Position numbers and translations under genes: made by a program. Below are positions 46,010 through 54,950 of a stretch of DNA of 64,000 bases, in pieces; the stretch's first letter is position 1, and every line of letters begins with the position of its first letter. The notes beneath the pieces were generated by a model. That model saw nothing but the letters and a program-made list of their open reading frames with translations. It was not told where the DNA came from and did no database searches. Origin of the DNA: Hyphomicrobium sp. (GTDB lineage: Bacteria > Pseudomonadota > Alphaproteobacteria > Rhizobiales > Hyphomicrobiaceae); NCBI GenBank assembly GCA_002928735.1, contig PERL01000006.1, forward strand, positions 62,001 to 126,000. Direction: 5' to 3'.

Positions 46010-47335
46010 TCAAGCACGCCGCTGCTGGCTTGCCTCGATCGTATCTTCCAACGTCTTGAGGCCGGTCGTCGGCGCCGACACGAGCACGGCCATGTTGCCC
46101 GGCTTATGCTCGTTGCGCATCATCACCATGTGCGCCTTCGGAATATGCTCCCACGAGAACACTTCCGACATGCACGGATCGATGCGCCGCTCCACGACGA
46201 GCTTGTTGGCCTGCGAAGCCTGCTGAAGGTTCGCAAAGTGAGAGCCCTGCACGCGCTTCTGATGCATCCAAAGGTACCGGGCATCCATTGTCAGGTTGTA
46301 ACCCGTCGTACCCGCGCAAATGACCACCATGCCGCCGCGCTTCACCACCTGCACCGACACCGGGATCGTCGTCTCGCCGGGATGTTCGAACACGCAGTCG
46401 ACGTTGACGCCCTTACCCGTGATGTCCCAGATCGCCTTGCCGAAGCCGCGCATCTCTTTCAGCCAAGTATTGTACTCGGGCGAGCCCACCTTCGGCAGCT
46501 GACCCCAGCACTTGAAGTTCTTGCGGTTGATGACGCCCTTGGCGCCGAGCTGCATGACGAAATCGCGCTTGTCGTCGTCCGAGATGACGCCGATCGCATT
46601 CGCGCCCGACGTCGCGCACAGCTGCACCGCGAAGGCGCCCAGACCCCCGGCCGCACCCCACACGAGCACGTTGTGGCCCGGACGCAGAACATGCGGACGA
46701 TGCCCGAACAGCATGCGGTAGGCGGTGGCAAGCGTCAGCGTGTAGCAGGCGCTTTCTTCCCACGAGAGATGCTTCGGACGTTCCAAAAGCTGCCGATCCT
46801 GCACGCGGCAGAACTGCGCAAACGATCCGTCCGGCGTCTCGTAACCCCAGATGCGCTGCGAGGGCGAAAACATCGGATCGCCGCCGTTGCACTCTTCGTC
46901 GTCGCCGTCGTCCTGGTTGCAGTGAATGACGACTTCATCGCCAACCTTCCACCGCTTCACCTTCGAGCCGACCGCCCACACGATGCCCGACGCGTCCGAC
47001 CCGCAGATATGGTAGGGGTGCTTGTGCACATCGTTAATCGGCGAAATCGGCACGCCGAGCGAAGCCCACACGCCATTGTAGTTAACGCCGGCTGCCATCA
47101 CGAGGACGAGCACATCGTGGCTGTCGAGTTCCCACGTAGGCAGAACTTCCACCTGCATGGCCTTGTCGGGCTCGCCGTGCCGTTCGGCGCGGATCGCCCA
47201 TGCGTACATGTTCTTCGGCACGTGGCCGAGCGGCGGAATCTCACCGATCTCGTACAGATCTTTTTTCGCCGCCACGATCGCAGGTGCCGCGTTTCCGGCG
47301 CCCTGGCTTCCAATGGCGGTGTTTTGGCTCGACAT
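46010..47335 (-). CDS. ccr: Crotonyl-CoA carboxylase/reductase
   Basis: The key enzyme of the ethylmalonyl-CoA pathway: it reductively carboxylates crotonyl-CoA with NADPH to ethylmalonyl-CoA. The 441-residue MDR-fold protein contains the NADPH-binding GAAGGLGAFAVQL and the catalytic-domain segments GVNYNGVWASLG and HICGSDASG, which are characteristic of Ccr and distinguish it from ordinary MDR reductases. Its length (about 430-450 residues in the family) fits. GGAGAG lies before the ATG. The upstream region contains repeated GGGCTTGTTT motifs that may be a control site. Confidence 0.96.
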   Translation of the reverse strand: MSSQNTAIGSQGAGNAAPAIVAAKKDLYEIGEIPPLGHVPKNMYAWAIRAERHGEPDKAMQVEVLPTWELDSHDVLVLVMAAGVNYNGVWASLGVPISPINDVHKHPYHICGSDASGIVWAVGSKVKRWKVGDEVVIHCNQDDGDDEECNGGDPMFSPSQRIWGYETPDGSFAQFCRVQDRQLLERPKHLSWEESACYTLTLATAYRMLFGHRPHVLRPGHNVLVWGAAGGLGAFAVQLCATSGANAIGVISDDDKRDFVMQLGAKGVINRKNFKCWGQLPKVGSPEYNTWLKEMRGFGKAIWDITGKGVNVDCVFEHPGETTIPVSVQVVKRGGMVVICAGTTGYNLTMDARYLWMHQKRVQGSHFANLQQASQANKLVVERRIDPCMSEVFSWEHIPKAHMVMMRNEHKPGNMAVLVSAPTTGLKTLEDTIEASQQRRA

Positions 47336-47415
47336 GCTCCCGTCTCTCCTTGACCGTCGTCGAATTTTCTATTGGCCCGGCACCCGCAGGCGCGGCCAAA
47401 GCCCCTTTTTATGAC

Positions 47416-47461
47416 GGGCTTGTTTCAAGCACTTTTTCGCGCCGCAATAAAGGGCTTGTTT
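47416..47461. promoter_or_regulatory. Repeated GGGCTTGTTT motif upstream of ccr
   Basis: GGGCTTGTTT occurs at 47416-47425 and 47452-47461. The first lies in the 13-base palindrome GCTTGTTTCAAGC (47418-47430). Both are 80-130 bases before the ccr start on the divergent side toward the gene at 47590, a position suited to a transcription regulator of ccr. Confidence 0.45.
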
Positions 47462-47589
47462 TACAGCCTGAGGCAGCTTGTCAACGCGATATTAACGGCA
47501 AGGCACTAGGCTCAGAGCAGAGCCAGCCTATGCCCTGCGGCGACGGTCCAGCCCCGTCGCGCAAACCTGGCCTATTCGAGGCGAGTTTT

Positions 47590-47937
47590 ATGTACGAGAT
47601 GTTCACGGAGTTCATCCGGAGTTACGTCGCCATCGACAGTGACTCACTGACGATCCTCCTTGTGATGATCGGCTGGTCCGCACTGCTTTTGCATCTCGGC
47701 ATCGAATCCCGTTTGGTCACGGCGATGTTCCTGCCGGGCATGTTTTTCGGTGGCCTAGCGGCCTTCGCAGTGGCCCGGAACGGCTATTTGCCCCTCTTTG
47801 CGGTGAAGGAAATGCAGGCCGTGGCCGTCAGCGTCATCGGCATTATCGCTGGCTTCACTCTGTCCGTTCTCGTGATCCAGGTCGTGCATTGGTTCAGAGA
47901 GTGGCGCCGCCCCCTCACGCTGGAAGACCGCGTCTAG
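47590..47937 (+). CDS. Three-TM hypothetical membrane protein
   Basis: A 115-residue membrane protein with hydrophobic segments at about residues 17-37, 43-65 and 77-101, an acidic N-terminus and a charged C-terminus (FREWRRPLTLEDRV). No family recognised. The ATG at 47590 is the first after the ccr control region; the ribosome binding site is weak (GAGTTTT). It lies between the divergent ccr gene and ecm. Confidence 0.65.
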   Translation: MYEMFTEFIRSYVAIDSDSLTILLVMIGWSALLLHLGIESRLVTAMFLPGMFFGGLAAFAVARNGYLPLFAVKEMQAVAVSVIGIIAGFTLSVLVIQVVHWFREWRRPLTLEDRV

Positions 47938-48132
47938 GCCCGTAGGTGGCAAACCCTTATCTAGCCAGCCGTTGCATGGGTAGTCCGCACCTACCCACCC
48001 CCTGGTCGTTCCCCTGCGCCCGTGCTTGCGACAGCGCCGTCCTTGCGTTGCCCAGTCCTTGCGTTGCCAAGTCCCACGGATAGTTTAAAGAACGGCGCTC
48101 TGGAGCGCGCATCAACCATTGCGGGATCGACC

Positions 48133-50136
48133 ATGGCTGACAAGGACACGACGAAGGCGGCTGGCCAAGCAGGCGGGCGCGACAAGCCCTGGCTTTTCCG
48201 CACCTACGCCGGTCACTCGACCGCCGCCAAGTCCAACGAGCTCTACAAAAAGAACCTGTCCAAGGGCCAGACCGGCCTGTCCATCGCCTTCGATCTGCCC
48301 ACCCAGACCGGCTACGACAGCGACCACGAGTTGGCCCGCGGCGAAGTCGGCAAGGTCGGCGTGCCCGTCTCCCACTTAGGCGACATGCGCACCCTGCTGG
48401 GCGGCATCCCGCTCGACCAGATGAACACGTCCATGACGATCAATGCCACCGCCGCGTGGCTGTTGTCGCTCTACGTCGCCGTCGCCGACGAGACCGGCGC
48501 CTCCCGCCAGAAGCTGACCGGCACCATCCAGAACGACATCATCAAGGAATACCTCTCGCGGGGAACCTACGTCTTCCCGCCGGAGCCCTCGCTGCGTCTC
48601 ATCAAGGACACCATCGTCTTCTCGACGAAGGAAGTGCCGAAGTGGAACCCGACCAACGTCTGCTCCTACCATCTGCAGGAAGCCGGCGCGACGCCGGTTC
48701 AGGAATTGGCCTTCGCACTCGCCACGGCACTCGCCGTCCTCGACACGGTCAAAGCCTCCGGTGAAGTCCCAGCCGCCGAATTCGGCAACGTCGTCGGCCG
48801 CGTTTCCTTCTTCGTCAACGCCGGCATGCGCTTCATCACCGAGATGTGCAAGATGCGCGCGTTCACCGAACTGTGGGACGAGATCACCCGCGAGCGCTAC
48901 GGCGTCACCGACGCGAAAAACCGCTACTTCCGCTACGGCGTGCAGGTGAATTCGCTGGGCCTCACCGAGCCGCAGCCCGAAAACAACGTCTACCGCATTC
49001 TCCTTGAAATGCTGGCCGTCACGCTGTCGAAGAATGCCCGCGCCCGCGCCGTGCAGCTCCCCGCCTGGAACGAAGCGCTGGGGCTGCCCCGCCCGTGGGA
49101 TCAGCAGTGGTCTCTGCGCATGCAGCAGATTCTCGCCTACGAAACCGACCTGCTCGAATACGGCGACATCTTTGACGGCTCGACCGAGATCAAGCGCAAG
49201 GTCGACGAACTGAAAGAGCAGGCCAAGTCCGAACTCAAAACCATCGAAGCCATGGGCGGCGCGGTCTCCGCGATCGACTACATGAAGCGCCGCCTTGTCG
49301 AAAGCGGCACCAGCCGCTTCTCCGGCATCGAAACGGGCGAGCAGATCGTCGTCGGCGTCAACAAGTGGCTCGAAACCGAACCCTCGCCGCTCACCACCGG
49401 CGAAGGCTCGATCATGGTCGTCGACCCCGCCGTGGAAGCCGAGCAGATCGAAAAGCTCAAAACTTGGAAGGCCGAACGCGACAACAAGGCCGCCGCAGCT
49501 GCGCTCGCTGAAGTCGAGCGCGCCGCCAAGGAAGGCCGCAACATTATGGAGAGTTCCATCGCCGCCGCCAAAGCCGGCGTCACCACCGGCGAATGGGGCA
49601 TGGCGCTGCGCAAGATTTTCGGCGAATACCGCGCCCCCACGGGCGTCGCCCAGGCAGCCGCCCAACGCGACGGTGCCGGCCTCGACACCGTCCGCGCCTC
49701 CGTCGATGCCGTCTCGACGAAACTCGGCCGCCGCATCAAATTCCTCGTCGGCAAGCCGGGCCTCGATGGCCATTCCAACGGCGCCGAACAGATCGCCGTC
49801 CGCGCCCGCGATGTCGGCATGGAAGTCGTCTACGAAGGCATCCGCCTCACGCCCGCCCAGATCGTCCGCGCTGCTGGCGACGAAGCCGTCCACGTCGTCG
49901 GCCTGTCAATCTTGTCCGGTAGCCATGTGCCGCTGGTGAAGGATGTCATGGAGCGCATGCGCAAAGACGGCCTCGCCGACATCCCCGTCATTGTTGGCGG
50001 CATCATCCCGCCCGAAGACGAAAAGACACTCAAAGCCTTCGGCGTCGCTGCCGTCTACACGCCGAAAAACTTCCAGCTGAACGACATCATGGCCGACATC
50101 GTCCGCCTCGTGGATACGAACGCCAAAGCGGCGTGA
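48133..50136 (+). CDS. ecm: Ethylmalonyl-CoA mutase
   Basis: A 667-residue coenzyme B12-dependent mutase of the methylmalonyl-CoA mutase family. The N-terminal TIM barrel starts with PWLFRTYAGHSTAAKSNELY, which with the overall length matches Ecm rather than methylmalonyl-CoA mutase. The C-terminal cobalamin domain carries the lower-ligand motif DGHSNG (about residues 547-552) and GLSILSGSH. It converts ethylmalonyl-CoA to methylsuccinyl-CoA, the substrate of Mcd encoded at 42813. The start at 48133 follows GGGAT. It is not in an operon with ccr, and the following small gene starts 17 bases later. Confidence 0.93.
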   Translation: MADKDTTKAAGQAGGRDKPWLFRTYAGHSTAAKSNELYKKNLSKGQTGLSIAFDLPTQTGYDSDHELARGEVGKVGVPVSHLGDMRTLLGGIPLDQMNTSMTINATAAWLLSLYVAVADETGASRQKLTGTIQNDIIKEYLSRGTYVFPPEPSLRLIKDTIVFSTKEVPKWNPTNVCSYHLQEAGATPVQELAFALATALAVLDTVKASGEVPAAEFGNVVGRVSFFVNAGMRFITEMCKMRAFTELWDEITRERYGVTDAKNRYFRYGVQVNSLGLTEPQPENNVYRILLEMLAVTLSKNARARAVQLPAWNEALGLPRPWDQQWSLRMQQILAYETDLLEYGDIFDGSTEIKRKVDELKEQAKSELKTIEAMGGAVSAIDYMKRRLVESGTSRFSGIETGEQIVVGVNKWLETEPSPLTTGEGSIMVVDPAVEAEQIEKLKTWKAERDNKAAAAALAEVERAAKEGRNIMESSIAAAKAGVTTGEWGMALRKIFGEYRAPTGVAQAAAQRDGAGLDTVRASVDAVSTKLGRRIKFLVGKPGLDGHSNGAEQIAVRARDVGMEVVYEGIRLTPAQIVRAAGDEAVHVVGLSILSGSHVPLVKDVMERMRKDGLADIPVIVGGIIPPEDEKTLKAFGVAAVYTPKNFQLNDIMADIVRLVDTNAKAA

Positions 50137-50153
50137 GAAAGCAGTAGTCAAAG

Positions 50154-50504
50154 ATGCGCGAAGAAGTCCGCCTCAAGTTCGAACGCGAAGTCCGCAAACA
50201 GTGGATCGCGCGCGGCGCAATGGCCGCTGGCTTCCTTGCGGTGCTGGTCGTGGCCGCTTGGTTCACCGACCTCGACGCGCACGTTGAAAAGCGCCAAGTC
50301 GCCGGCGTCGTCGAAAGCGTGTCGCCGATCCAGGGCGGCACCACCCAGGCCATCCAGAACGGCCTCTCCGTCGACGTCAAACTCGCCGATGGACGCCACG
50401 CCCACGTCATCGCCGAAAAGGCGACCAATCCCACGGTCGGCGCCCAAGTCGCCATCGTCGAACACGTCCACGGCTCCGGCCGCACCACCTTCAGCTGGAA
50501 ATAA
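50154..50504 (+). CDS. Small single-pass membrane protein
   Basis: A 116-residue protein with an N-terminal cytoplasmic arginine-rich segment, one TM helix (about 22-38) and a periplasmic beta-rich domain (VAGVVESVSPIQGG, HAHVIAEKATNPTVGAQVAIVEH). This layout resembles membrane-anchored OB-like or biotinyl-like domains, but I cannot name it. It follows ecm after 17 bases, so it is probably cotranscribed, and precedes a GNAT gene after 29 bases. Confidence 0.65.
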   Translation: MREEVRLKFEREVRKQWIARGAMAAGFLAVLVVAAWFTDLDAHVEKRQVAGVVESVSPIQGGTTQAIQNGLSVDVKLADGRHAHVIAEKATNPTVGAQVAIVEHVHGSGRTTFSWK

Positions 50505-50533
50505 TCGGGCGCCAGCCGCCCACGAGGCGGATT

Positions 50534-51025
50534 ATGCATCTGCGCAGTACGACAGCCGAAGACGCCCCCCAAATCACCGCGCTCCTGCAGCGCAGCTATC
50601 CCGTCCTCATGGCGTCTGCCTATGAGCTCACCGCGCTCGCCGCCGCATTGCCGCTCATGACGCGCGCGAACCCGGCCCTTCTGGCAACCGGCACCTACTA
50701 CGTGGTCGAAACCCAGGGAAAAATCGTCGGCGCCGGCGGCTGGACCCGGGACAAACCCGGCGGCGGTGGCTTCGACGGCGAGACTGGGCATATCCGCCAT
50801 TTCGCCACCGACCCGGACCACCTACGCCAAGGCATCGGCCGCGCACTCATCGAGCGCTGCCTCACAGATGCCCGCTTCGCGGGCCTGAGCCAAATGGAGT
50901 GCTTCGCCAGCCTCAATGCCGTCGCGTTTTACGCCGCGTCCGGCTTCGAGGCCCTGGGCCCCTTAGACATCCGGATCGGCGGCACCGTCCCGTTGCCGTC
51001 CCTCCACATGCGCCGCCCCCTCTAA
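50534..51025 (+). CDS. GNAT-family N-acetyltransferase
   Basis: A 163-residue protein with the GNAT fold. The core IRHFATDPDHLRQGIGRALIERCL holds the acetyl-CoA-binding RQGIGRAL loop, and FASLNAVAFYAASGFE is motif B. The substrate is unknown. It follows the small membrane protein closely and ends before tRNA-Leu. Unlike the GNAT-like protein at 16776, the acetyl-CoA loop is intact. Confidence 0.88.
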   Translation: MHLRSTTAEDAPQITALLQRSYPVLMASAYELTALAAALPLMTRANPALLATGTYYVVETQGKIVGAGGWTRDKPGGGGFDGETGHIRHFATDPDHLRQGIGRALIERCLTDARFAGLSQMECFASLNAVAFYAASGFEALGPLDIRIGGTVPLPSLHMRRPL

Positions 51026-51093
51026 TGCCCGCGAGACGGTCCGTTGACGGCTCGGATCGCGGGCTATAGAACGCCGGTTCACTGTCACGGCAA

Positions 51094-51178
51094 GCCCCGA
51101 TGGCGGAACGGTAGACGCGGCAGACTCAAAATCTGCTACTCACAAGGTGTGGGGGTTCGAGTCCCTCTCGGGGCACCA
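51094..51178 (+). tRNA. tRNA-Leu (CAA)
   Basis: Acceptor strand GCCCCGA pairs with TCGGGGC, with discriminator A and encoded CCA ending at 51178. The anticodon stem GCAGA/TCTGC surrounds CTCAAAA, with anticodon CAA at 51127-51129. The variable arm is long, as in class II tRNAs, and the T-loop is TTCGAGT. It decodes UUG. Confidence 0.96.
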
Positions 51179-51316
51179 TTCCATTAGTCCGATGTAAGCA
51201 CGGATCAGAGCCGGGCCGTCCCGTACGCTGTGACGCCATCGCCTCACTACGGCCATCCCCTCACGTTGCGGTGCTTTCCCGGAATGTGGTACCGGAGGTT
51301 TCCGCGGAGGGCCCTG

Positions 51317-52456
51317 ATGCGTTTGAAGCCCGCACTAGCAGCAGTCGTGATCTCAACGCTTGCCGTCGCGCGCCCAGCCGCCGCCGGTCCCGCGCTGCTG
51401 TTTGACGCCACCGACGGCAAGATCCTCTATGCCGAGGAAATGGACGACCAGTGGCACCCCGCGTCCCTGACCAAGATCATGACGGCTTATCTCGCATTCA
51501 AGGCGATCAAGGCCGGTAAGCTGCGGATGGACGATAAGGTCATCTGCTCCGAATTGGCCAACAAGCAGCCGCCCTCCAAGATCGGCCTGCCCATCGGTGG
51601 CGAACTGACCGTCGAAACCGCCCTCCAGGCCCTCATCATCAAATCCGCCAATGACGTTGCCGTCATGCTGGCGGAAAAAATTTCCGGTTCCGAACTCCAG
51701 TTCGTCGCCGATATGAACGCCGCCGCCCGCGACCTCGGCATGACGCGCACCACGTTTTCCAATGCCAACGGCCTGCCCGCCGTCGGCCAGGTCACCACCG
51801 CCCGCGATCTGGCCAAGCTCGCCCGCGCGGTCGCCACCGAGTATCCCGAATATGCCGAATACTGGGCCATGACCCAGATGCGCATCGGCAAGATCCGCCT
51901 CGGGTCCCATAACGGGCTGCTCAAGACCTTCGAAGGTGCTGACGGCCTCAAGACCGGCTTCATCTGCGACAGCGGCTTCAACGTCGTCGCCAGCGCAACC
52001 CGCAATGGCCGCCGTCTCATGGCCGTCGTGCTCGGCGAACCTTCCGGCGGCGACCGCAATGTCCGCGCCGCAAGCCTCCTGGAGCATGGGTTCCAGCAGC
52101 TCGGCTGGAAGCAGATCTTCAATCAGGCCACCATCGACAATATGCCCGTTCCTGCCGAGGCGAGGGGCCCCATCAGCGTCCGCGCGACGATCCAGTCCTG
52201 GGACTGCGGCAACGGCAAGCGCAACCCGGCCGTCGAAGCCCGCCGCGAACGCATCAAGGCGGCAAAGATCAAGCGCGAGAAAGCCAAGAAGGCCGCCGCC
52301 CAGAAGAAGGCGCCCTCCAAGCCGGACGCGGCCATGAAGTCCGCTCCGTCTGGCACAACGCCGGCTAAGCAGTCGTCCGCGACTGGCACACCCGCGGCCG
52401 CGCAACCCGTCAAGGCCGCACCCTCCGCCGCCGCCACCGCGGCCGGAGCGCCCTAG
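51317..52456 (+). CDS. D-alanyl-D-alanine carboxypeptidase (S11 family)
   Basis: A 379-residue exported penicillin-binding protein that removes the terminal D-Ala of peptidoglycan stem peptides. Signal peptide residues are about 1-23. The active-site motifs are SLTK (Ser50-Lys53), SAN (110-112) and KTG (212-214). The C-terminal 80 residues are Lys/Ala/Pro-rich and replace the amphipathic membrane anchor of typical DacA proteins. Start ATG 51317 has GGAGG about six bases upstream. It lies directly after tRNA-Leu and has no neighbour of the same pathway, but MepA, two MltB-like and a GT51 protein are in the window. Confidence 0.93.
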   Translation: MRLKPALAAVVISTLAVARPAAAGPALLFDATDGKILYAEEMDDQWHPASLTKIMTAYLAFKAIKAGKLRMDDKVICSELANKQPPSKIGLPIGGELTVETALQALIIKSANDVAVMLAEKISGSELQFVADMNAAARDLGMTRTTFSNANGLPAVGQVTTARDLAKLARAVATEYPEYAEYWAMTQMRIGKIRLGSHNGLLKTFEGADGLKTGFICDSGFNVVASATRNGRRLMAVVLGEPSGGDRNVRAASLLEHGFQQLGWKQIFNQATIDNMPVPAEARGPISVRATIQSWDCGNGKRNPAVEARRERIKAAKIKREKAKKAAAQKKAPSKPDAAMKSAPSGTTPAKQSSATGTPAAAQPVKAAPSAAATAAGAP

Positions 52457-52486
52457 TCAAGCCACTGATATTTCGAAATTTTAACG

Positions 52487-52513
52487 ATTATCCGCCGCGC
52501 CACGGCGGATAAT
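52487..52513. terminator. Perfect 11-base stem-loop after the carboxypeptidase gene
   Basis: ATTATCCGCCG and CGGCGGATAAT surround CGCCA, 30 bases after the stop. A T-tract is lacking on the plus side, so it is a weak terminator or a transcript-end hairpin. Confidence 0.5.
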
Positions 52514-52573
52514 TCCCGGCTGGCTTTCTTCTTGCTCTTCGTTGCGCAACACGAAGGAAACGAAAGAAGCAGC

Positions 52574-52813
52574 ATGACGACCGGTTGGCACCCCGAAGAA
52601 GATACAACCCCGAGCCCCGCTCCCCGCGACGTGGAGTTTATGGCCGCCGTACTGGAAGGCCGTCACGGCTGGCTGGCAGCGGACGTGGCCGATTTTTTCT
52701 CCACCTATCATAGCCAGCACGGCGACACCGGCCGCTCCTGGGCCTGGGCCGGCGTGGCCGAACTGGTGCGGCAACGCACCGTGCAACGCATCGAACAAGC
52801 CGAAGCTCTTTAA
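52574..52813 (+). CDS. Small hypothetical protein
   Basis: A 79-residue soluble protein with Trp-rich stretches (GRHGWLAADVADFFSTYH, then GRSWAWAGVAELVRQRTVQRIE) and no signal peptide. It is unrecognised. AAGAAGC precedes the ATG. The product is mostly helical and slightly acidic. It could be a regulator-type small protein, but nothing supports a function. Confidence 0.55.
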   Translation: MTTGWHPEEDTTPSPAPRDVEFMAAVLEGRHGWLAADVADFFSTYHSQHGDTGRSWAWAGVAELVRQRTVQRIEQAEAL

Positions 52814-52908
52814 TCGGATCATAGGCTGTCTGCGCTACAACCCTGAGCAAACCGCTCGACGATCGAACGCTCTCGCCCCTCGCGCCGCCCCAACCATGGT
52901 CCGCCGTT

Positions 52909-54282
52909 GTGATCGCTGACATCCGCAAAGCGCTGACCGGCCTCGTCAGAGGCAGCGATGACCGCGCCCGCACGCAGCGCGACGCCGTCGCCGCCTTCAC
53001 ATTGCGCGTTGCGAGCGCCGCGTTGCTCTATCTCACACAAATCGTCATGGCCCGCTGGATCGGCAGCCACGACTACGGGATCTACGTTTTCGTCTGGACC
53101 TGGGTGCTCGTTCTCGGCGGCATCACGCATTTGGGCATCAATGCCGCAATGATGCGCCTGCTCCCCGAATACAAGGAAAACGGTCACCTCGACCGCTACC
53201 GCGCGCTCGTGCGCGGCGGGCGCCTGTTTGCTCTCGCAGCCGGCACAATCGTTGCGGCAGCGGGCATGGCTGGCCTCTATGTCTTCAGCGAACACCTGAC
53301 CCACGATTACATTCTGCCGGCCTATCTGGCCCTGATCTGCATTCCGCTCTTCGCGCTCACCGAAGTGCAGGACGGCATTGGGCGTGGGCAAGCCTGGATC
53401 TGGGTTGGCCTCCTTCCACCCTACGTTCTGCGCCCCGCCCTCGTCCTGGCCGCTATGACGGGCGCCTGGCTCGCCGGACTTCCCATGACGGCAACAACGG
53501 CAGCAGGCGCGGCCATCGTCGCCACCTGGGGCGCCGCGATCGCACAGACACTGCTTCTCAATCGCAAGCTTGAGAGCGAAGTGGGCAAAGGCCCGCGCAG
53601 CTACGAAGTCCGCAACTGGTTCGCCATCTCGATCCCGCTCGTGGTCGTAGCGGCCGCCGAACTCATGCTCCAGAACACGGACATCTTGGTCGTGTCGAAA
53701 TACATGACGCCGACCGACGTCGCGATCTACTTCGCCTCCGCCAAGACCATGAGTCTCATCATGTTCGTGCACTATGCGGTCGGCAGCGCGGTCGCCAATC
53801 GCTTCGCCGCCCTCAACGCGCGCGGCGATACCGTGCAATTGCGCGCCTTCGTCCGCGATGCGGTCAACTGGACCTTCTGGCCCTCGCTGGCGGCCGCCGT
53901 CGTTATTCTCGCGCTGGGCAAGCCGCTGCTCTGGCTCTTCGGCCCGCAGTTCGAAGCCGGCTATCCGGTAATGTTCATCCTAGTCATCGGCTTCCTCTTC
54001 CGCTCCTCGTTTGGACCGGCGGAAGTGCTGCTTTCGATGCTGGGCGAACACCAAGTCTGCGCAGCGGTGCTCGTTGTGTCCGCCCTGTTGAACGTGGCGC
54101 TGAATTTCGCCCTCGTCCCAACATTTGGATTGATCGGCGCGGCAGTCGCGACCTCGATCGCGCTCGCGACCGCGGCCCTGCTCAACTACGTCGTCGCTCG
54201 CCGCCGCCTTGAAATAGAGATCGCGATCTGGCGCAATCTGCCAACGCGCGTCTTCGCGCCCAAGCCCGAGCCGCTGGCCTGA
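52909..54282 (+). CDS. Polysaccharide flippase-type membrane protein (GTG start)
   Basis: A 457-residue inner-membrane protein of the MOP/MVF (Wzx-like) flippase superfamily, with about 12-14 TM helices from about residue 29 onward, and a polar N-terminus (RGSDDRARTQRDAV). Typical features are the amphipathic first TM region (AAFTLRVASAALLYLTQIVMARWIG split by residues) and mixed Gly/Pro helices. It may move lipid-linked oligosaccharides across the membrane. The start is a GTG at 52909 without a strong ribosome binding site; an upstream start in the same frame cannot be excluded. It is convergent with the CAP lipoprotein and has no glycosyltransferase neighbour. Confidence 0.82.
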   Translation: MIADIRKALTGLVRGSDDRARTQRDAVAAFTLRVASAALLYLTQIVMARWIGSHDYGIYVFVWTWVLVLGGITHLGINAAMMRLLPEYKENGHLDRYRALVRGGRLFALAAGTIVAAAGMAGLYVFSEHLTHDYILPAYLALICIPLFALTEVQDGIGRGQAWIWVGLLPPYVLRPALVLAAMTGAWLAGLPMTATTAAGAAIVATWGAAIAQTLLLNRKLESEVGKGPRSYEVRNWFAISIPLVVVAAAELMLQNTDILVVSKYMTPTDVAIYFASAKTMSLIMFVHYAVGSAVANRFAALNARGDTVQLRAFVRDAVNWTFWPSLAAAVVILALGKPLLWLFGPQFEAGYPVMFILVIGFLFRSSFGPAEVLLSMLGEHQVCAAVLVVSALLNVALNFALVPTFGLIGAAVATSIALATAALLNYVVARRRLEIEIAIWRNLPTRVFAPKPEPLA

Positions 54283-54299
54283 CCGGGAACCCGCTGCGC

Positions 54300-54950
54300 T
54301 CACATCGGTGCGGCGAGCACCAGCGTCCAGAATGATTTGAATTCCGTCTTCGGGTCCTGCACTAGGGCGAGACCCATTTCAGACGCTTCCGGCAGCAACA
54401 GGTTCTTGTTGTGCCCCGGGCTCGCCCGCCAGCCCTTCATCACTTCCTGAAAATCGACTTGGCCGGTGCCGACGTTCTCCGCTGCCAGCCGCGCCTTGTA
54501 GCCCGTGCGCTTCACCCGATCCCACGGATTGGAGCCGTCCGAACCGTAGTGCGAAATGCGATCCCACTTCGACAGATCCCGCGAATGACCCTTCGCCGCC
54601 TCCGTCAGCTCCGCATTGAGCTTCAACGGCTTCAGCTTGTTGTCACGCCGGTACTGATTGATGATGTCGCGTGCTTTTTCAGGATCGAGGCTGGTCGACG
54701 AATAATCGCGATCCGCCAGCATGCCCTTCGTGGCGTTCTCATACGTGCCCGTTGGCGCGCGGTCGTTGAGACGCGCCATTTGCACCGGACGGTTTTGTGA
54801 GGGTTCTCCGCCGAGCGCGACGCTGGGCGTCGGACGCTTGGAGACGGCTGCAGTCTGCCCTTCGGCAAAACCGGATGAAATTGACCCGCTGTTCAAGCTG
54901 CAGGCCGTAAGACCGATGGCGGCGAACGCCGCGACCGTGACGCGATACAT
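54300..54950 (-). CDS. CAP-domain lipoprotein
   Basis: A 216-residue lipoprotein with lipobox LTAC at the end of a short signal peptide. The CAP (SCP/PR1) domain starts with INQYRRDNKLKPLKLN and contains HYGSDGSNPWDRVKRTGY with a conserved His, and AENVGTGQ with Glu. Bacterial CAP proteins bind small hydrophobic ligands or cell-wall material. The start at 54950 follows GGGAG; an extension to 54995 lacks a signal peptide. It is divergent from the two-gene ATPase unit. Confidence 0.88.
   Translation of the reverse strand: MYRVTVAAFAAIGLTACSLNSGSISSGFAEGQTAAVSKRPTPSVALGGEPSQNRPVQMARLNDRAPTGTYENATKGMLADRDYSSTSLDPEKARDIINQYRRDNKLKPLKLNAELTEAAKGHSRDLSKWDRISHYGSDGSNPWDRVKRTGYKARLAAENVGTGQVDFQEVMKGWRASPGHNKNLLLPEASEMGLALVQDPKTEFKSFWTLVLAAPM

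Noticed and set aside
51094-51178. tRNA-Leu as an integration site
   Set aside because: No integrase gene and no duplicated tRNA 3' end is visible within the window downstream.
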